A stretch of 64,000 nt of DNA from positions 1 through 64,000 of the forward strand of contig NZ_FCOA02000022.1 of assembly GCF_001544875.2 (NCBI RefSeq), written 5' to 3'. Below the pieces are notes generated by a model that was given only the letters and a program-made list of their open reading frames with translations, made no database searches and was not told where the DNA came from. The DNA is from Caballeronia hypogeia (GTDB taxonomy: Bacteria > Pseudomonadota > Gammaproteobacteria > Burkholderiales > Burkholderiaceae). This document shows, one piece after another, positions 60,725-64,000 of the stretch. Position 1 is the stretch's first letter. Each line of letters starts with the position of its first letter. The position numbers and the translations under genes were made by a program.

Positions 60725-63147
60725 CAGTACGAGAATACCGCGCCGAAGAACACACCACGCGCGCGATCGTCGCCGGCCAGCCGGAAACGGTACTGCACCG
60801 ACATATCGACGAACGAGCGCGGCGCGTCGTACGGCCCGCCGCGAAACCACCAGCGCGCCGCCACGCCCGCGCCGATGCCCACGGGCACGCTGCGATCGAT
60901 CGCGGAATCGTAGTCCATGCCGATCACCGCATGCGGAAACACCGTCAGACGCGGGCTCACGGCATCGACGCGATACGTGCGGCCCAGACGCGCGTTCGCG
61001 GTCGCGTAGGTCGAGTCGTTGACGATGTAATGCCCGGCCTCGCCGTACACCGTGCCGGTCCACCAGCTCGGCACGTCGAGGCGGCGGGTGTCGCCGAAGC
61101 CGGTGGAATAGGCGGCGCGCGCGAGCCAGTCGGAACGCACGTCCGAGCCGATCGGCAGGATCTTTTCGAACGCGAAGATCGCATTGACCGATGCGAACGG
61201 CTTCGCGCGCGCGCCGATCGCCGCCTGCAAGGTCGACAGGCCCGACGGCCCGCCGCCCTTCACGCCGAAGTTCTCGTAACCGCGCGCGTAGACCTCGAAC
61301 ATGCGGTCGCCCAGACTGCCGAACGGACGCCAGTACGCCTCCACGCCAGCCTGCCAGTTGTTCGACAAGCCCGGCGCCGGCGCGAACGCGAAACCCTGTT
61401 GCGCGCCGTTGCCGCGATAGTTCACGGTCGCGCTGAAACCCCAGTCGCGCGTCGCTTCGGCGTGCGCGGCGCGGGCGTCGTTCAATGCTTGCGGCGTGAG
61501 CGCCTCGTCGGCGGAAGCGTGCGCGCTGCGATCGATCGCGCGTTCCAGATACTTCACGCCCTCGTCGTTGCGATGCATCGCCAGCGCGGCGTAACCCGCG
61601 TCGGCTTCGGCGGAGGCGGGCAGCTTGCCGTCGCGCTCGGCGCGCGCGAAGTGGTCGAGCGCGAGCGCGCTGTCGCCGGCGCGCTGGGCGATGAACGCGG
61701 CCTGCAGGTCGCTCATCGAATCGAGCAGATCCGCGTCGATGACGGCGCGTGCCTCCGCCGTAGCCTCGCGGGTGCGGCCCGCTGCCGCGAGCGCGTCGAT
61801 CAGCGCGATGCGCGGCTGCGGATCGTCGGGCACTTCCGCGATCGCCGTGCGCCAGTAACCGATGGCCGCGTCGCGATCGCCGCGCCGTTGCGCAAGACGC
61901 GCCTCGCGAGTCGCGGCGAGCGCGGGATCGTGCGCGTAGACATCGCACGATGCGCCGAACTCATCCGCGCGGCATTCGAAGGTCGGGCGCGCGTGCGGAT
62001 CGACTTGCGCCGTCCGCGTCGCGTTCATGCGCAACATTTTCTCCGCGCGATGGCGGCGCAGGATGATCGCGGCATCGGCGTCGTCGGGCGTGGACGTGTC
62101 GACGGGCGGCAGCGCATCGAGCGCGGCTTGCGGCTCGCCCGCAGCGAGCCGCACATCCGCGACGATCGTGCGCGCCACGCGGGCGTCGCGGTATTTGCGC
62201 GCGTCGCTCGCATTCGCAGACGCGGCGAGCGCGAGCGCCTGCGCGAAGTCCGCGTCCCTGCCCTGCGCCGCGCGCGCATAGCCGCGCATCGTCCAGACGA
62301 GCGCATCGTTCCGGTCGACCGCGATGGCGTCGTTCGCCGCCGCTTCCACGCCCGCGAGATCGCCGCGCGCGAACATCGTCTCGATGAGCTGCATGCGGAA
62401 CTCCATGCGCTCCGGCGCGTACACGACCGCCTTTTGCGCGAGCCGTTGCGCGTCGTCGAGGTCGCCGCGCTCGCGCGCCGCGTACGCCGCTTTCGATTCC
62501 GCCGGCGCCAGCCGGTCGCCGATGAAGCGCCGCCGCTCGCGCAGGCCCTCGCCATCGCCGAAGCGCTTCGATGCATCGACGGCGGCGTCCCACGCCGCGG
62601 CATCGTCGCCGGATGCGGCGAGCGAGTCGATCAGCAGATAGCGCAAGCGCTCCGCCTGCGGCGCGAGGCGCACGGCTTCGCGGCTTGCCGCCGCCGCCGC
62701 CGCGTAATCCTTCTTCCCATAAGCGCGATAGGCCGCGCGCGCGGCCTTCAGAGCGGGTTCCGGCAAATCGCCCGGCACGCCGCCCGCGCCGCCCGACGCG
62801 ATCAGCACGTCGATCTGCCTGCGCCGCGCCGTGAGCGACGGCAACGGCCCGAACTGCGCGATCGCTTCGGCAAGCACGCGGCTCGCGTCCTTCAGACGCC
62901 CGCGCGCCGCGAGCGAATTCGCGAGCAGCAGACGCAGATCGACGACGTCCGGGCGCTGGCGGATCGCCTCGCGCGCGCCGGCGATGGCATCGGCATAACG
63001 ATGCTGGTCGTAAGCCGCGAACGCCTCGCGCGCGACGCGATACGCCGCGCCGCTCAAGGGCAGCGGCAAGGTTTCATCCGCGCGGGCGGCGCCTGACGCC
63101 CACAGCGCGGCGGCGGTGCAGATCGCGATGCGAAGCCGCCCCGTCAT
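60724..63147 (-). CDS. nfrA: NfrA-like outer membrane polysaccharide secretin (N4 adsorption protein A)
   Basis: An 807-residue outer-membrane protein. Signal peptide residues 1-23 (ICTAAALWASGAARA). Residues 30-550 are TPR-like helical repeats such as AYRAYGKKDYAAAAAASREAV. The last 230 residues form the NfrA C-terminal beta-barrel, ending in the aromatic GVFFGAVFSY expected for barrel insertion. NfrA homologues export a glycan made by NfrB and serve as the phage N4 receptor in E. coli. It overlaps nfrB by ATGA and the following gene by TGATG. E. coli NfrA is longer (about 990 residues). Confidence 0.88.
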   Translation of the reverse strand: MTGRLRIAICTAAALWASGAARADETLPLPLSGAAYRVAREAFAAYDQHRYADAIAGAREAIRQRPDVVDLRLLLANSLAARGRLKDASRVLAEAIAQFGPLPSLTARRRQIDVLIASGGAGGVPGDLPEPALKAARAAYRAYGKKDYAAAAAASREAVRLAPQAERLRYLLIDSLAASGDDAAAWDAAVDASKRFGDGEGLRERRRFIGDRLAPAESKAAYAARERGDLDDAQRLAQKAVVYAPERMEFRMQLIETMFARGDLAGVEAAANDAIAVDRNDALVWTMRGYARAAQGRDADFAQALALAASANASDARKYRDARVARTIVADVRLAAGEPQAALDALPPVDTSTPDDADAAIILRRHRAEKMLRMNATRTAQVDPHARPTFECRADEFGASCDVYAHDPALAATREARLAQRRGDRDAAIGYWRTAIAEVPDDPQPRIALIDALAAAGRTREATAEARAVIDADLLDSMSDLQAAFIAQRAGDSALALDHFARAERDGKLPASAEADAGYAALAMHRNDEGVKYLERAIDRSAHASADEALTPQALNDARAAHAEATRDWGFSATVNYRGNGAQQGFAFAPAPGLSNNWQAGVEAYWRPFGSLGDRMFEVYARGYENFGVKGGGPSGLSTLQAAIGARAKPFASVNAIFAFEKILPIGSDVRSDWLARAAYSTGFGDTRRLDVPSWWTGTVYGEAGHYIVNDSTYATANARLGRTYRVDAVSPRLTVFPHAVIGMDYDSAIDRSVPVGIGAGVAARWWFRGGPYDAPRSFVDMSVQYRFRLAGDDRARGVFFGAVFSY

Positions 63148-64000
63148 CGAATCCCGGCCCGCGCGAGATAGCGGCGGCGTTGCTCGGCAATCGCGACGGT
63201 CAATGCACCCGGCGTGATGACCTGCTCCGCCACCATGTAATCGCCGATGCGGCCGTGCCGCTCCGGCCGATAGTCCTGCAACGCCGTCTCGAACGCACTT
63301 CGCGTGACGAGCCCCATCTCGATCATGATGTCGCCGAGCAAGGGCACGCCGCGCGAAGCGGACACATCCACGAGCGATGGCGATTCGTCGTCGCCGCCGT
63401 CATCGCCCGTATGGACCGGCATGCCGACCGCGCGCAGCATCCGCAGGCCCGCTGCGATCTCGCTCTCGCGCACGATATGCAGCGCGACCGTATGACGCGC
63501 CGCCGCACGCAGTTCCGCGAGCGACGCGTCGTCGAGCAGGCTCGCGCAGGCAAACACCGCGTGGCCGTTCGCATCGCTGCCCTGCGGCAGCACGCGCAGG
63601 CGCACCAGCGTGTCCGGGGTCACGACGCTCTGCAAGCTCATGCGCGCCGGCTCGAAGCGCCCGCGCGGCAAGTCGGCCTGGAACGCGATCGCCTCGGCAA
63701 GCGTCTCCTCGTCGAGCCAGCCGCGCGTGACCAGCACCCGGCCGATCGGCGCCTCGCGCGCGTGTTCGGTGCGGCGCGCTTCGTCGAGCCGTTCGGGATC
63801 GATCGCCTGCCAGGACACGAGCAGTTCGCCGAGTTCCTGGCGCGTGTCGCGCAGGCCGTCGCTGCTGGGGAAATCGTGCATGGTCTTGTCCCACGCGAGC
63901 CGCCGCCCCGTCACCACATGCACGATGAAGAGCCGCCACGCACGCGCCACCGCCATGAAGTTGATGACGTTGCTGATCACCATGCGCGGCACCGCGAGCA
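63144..64000 (-). CDS. nfrB: NfrB-like c-di-GMP-dependent glycosyltransferase, C-terminal part
   Basis: Only the last 285 codons or so are in the window; the gene runs off the right edge. The piece starts with the conserved last membrane helix and loop (RMVISNVINFMAVARAWRLF, then GRRLAWDKTMHDFP). Two MshEN-like halves follow: LGELLVSWQAIDPERLDEA...IGRVLVTRGWLDEETLAEAI (about residues 50-105) and LLGDIMIEMGLVTRSAFETAL...IGDYMVAEQVITPGAL (about 218-275). This tail is the c-di-GMP sensor in E. coli NfrB. The family 2 transferase domain should lie beyond 64000. Confidence 0.88.
   Translation of the reverse strand, partial: LAVPRMVISNVINFMAVARAWRLFIVHVVTGRRLAWDKTMHDFPSSDGLRDTRQELGELLVSWQAIDPERLDEARRTEHAREAPIGRVLVTRGWLDEETLAEAIAFQADLPRGRFEPARMSLQSVVTPDTLVRLRVLPQGSDANGHAVFACASLLDDASLAELRAAARHTVALHIVRESEIAAGLRMLRAVGMPVHTGDDGGDDESPSLVDVSASRGVPLLGDIMIEMGLVTRSAFETALQDYRPERHGRIGDYMVAEQVITPGALTVAIAEQRRRYLARAGIR

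Noticed and set aside
60661-63096. An 811-codon plus-strand frame opposite nfrA
   Set aside because: Antisense shadow rich in Arg/Ala; the minus strand encodes a coherent NfrA with signal peptide, repeats and barrel end.

Overview
The window looks like part of a GC-rich betaproteobacterial replicon, most likely Burkholderiaceae (Paraburkholderia/Caballeronia type). The basis is codon use, the density of LysR/AraC/LacI/TetR regulators, paired DUF2950/DUF3300 proteins, an N4-adsorption (Nfr) polysaccharide locus and many small catabolic operons. No rRNA, tRNA, ribosomal or replication genes were seen, so a secondary chromosome or an accessory chromosomal region is plausible (inference).

Layout. 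1-3.2 kb: a small secreted protein and a PrpD-like protein with a Tat-type leader. 3.7-7.4 kb: an HPP membrane protein behind an NAD-type formate dehydrogenase, divergent from an M24 peptidase-like gene and a LysR regulator. 7.4-17.0 kb: a catabolic cluster with an MHS transporter, an acyl-CoA ligase, a three-subunit molybdenum hydroxylase whose large subunit carries a CoxG-like tail, an AraC regulator and a crotonase. Its gene content resembles furoyl-CoA degradation. Three copies of a 36-bp direct-repeat operator lie in or beside it. 17.7-24.5 kb: two LysR genes, a GNAT enzyme, an amino-acid permease, a short SDR, and remnants of RhuM, PPOX and LysR genes. 24.8-30.8 kb: a large zinc-ribbon/cyclase/ATPase/TPR protein, a lipoprotein methyltransferase and a GT-C-like membrane protein.

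31.2-41.8 kb: two DUF3300-DUF2950 pairs bracket an unusual redox module. The module has a succinate dehydrogenase-like flavoprotein lacking the covalent-FAD histidine, a 2Fe-2S/2x4Fe-4S subunit, a NuoF-like NADH subunit, a tautomerase and a divergent dicarboxylate transporter. It reads as a soluble NAD(H)-linked dicarboxylate oxidoreductase and is the best candidate for an undescribed system here.

42-46.6 kb: an ion channel, a beta-carbonic anhydrase, a metaxin-like GST, NudC and a histidine phosphatase. 46.6-51.6 kb: a LacI-controlled sugar-acid operon (IlvD/Edd dehydratase, RraA-like aldolase, MFS, LacI) with twin operators at its head. 51.6-59.7 kb: MarC, YcgR, a ferritin-like diiron protein, a hydrolase-LuxR regulator, a tandem-domain glycosyltransferase, a TetR gene divergent from a small exported protein with two palindromic operators, and an inactive LysM-M23 lipoprotein. 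59.9-64.0 kb: a translationally coupled NfrB-NfrA-TIM-barrel operon for a c-di-GMP-responsive exopolysaccharide, cut by the right edge.
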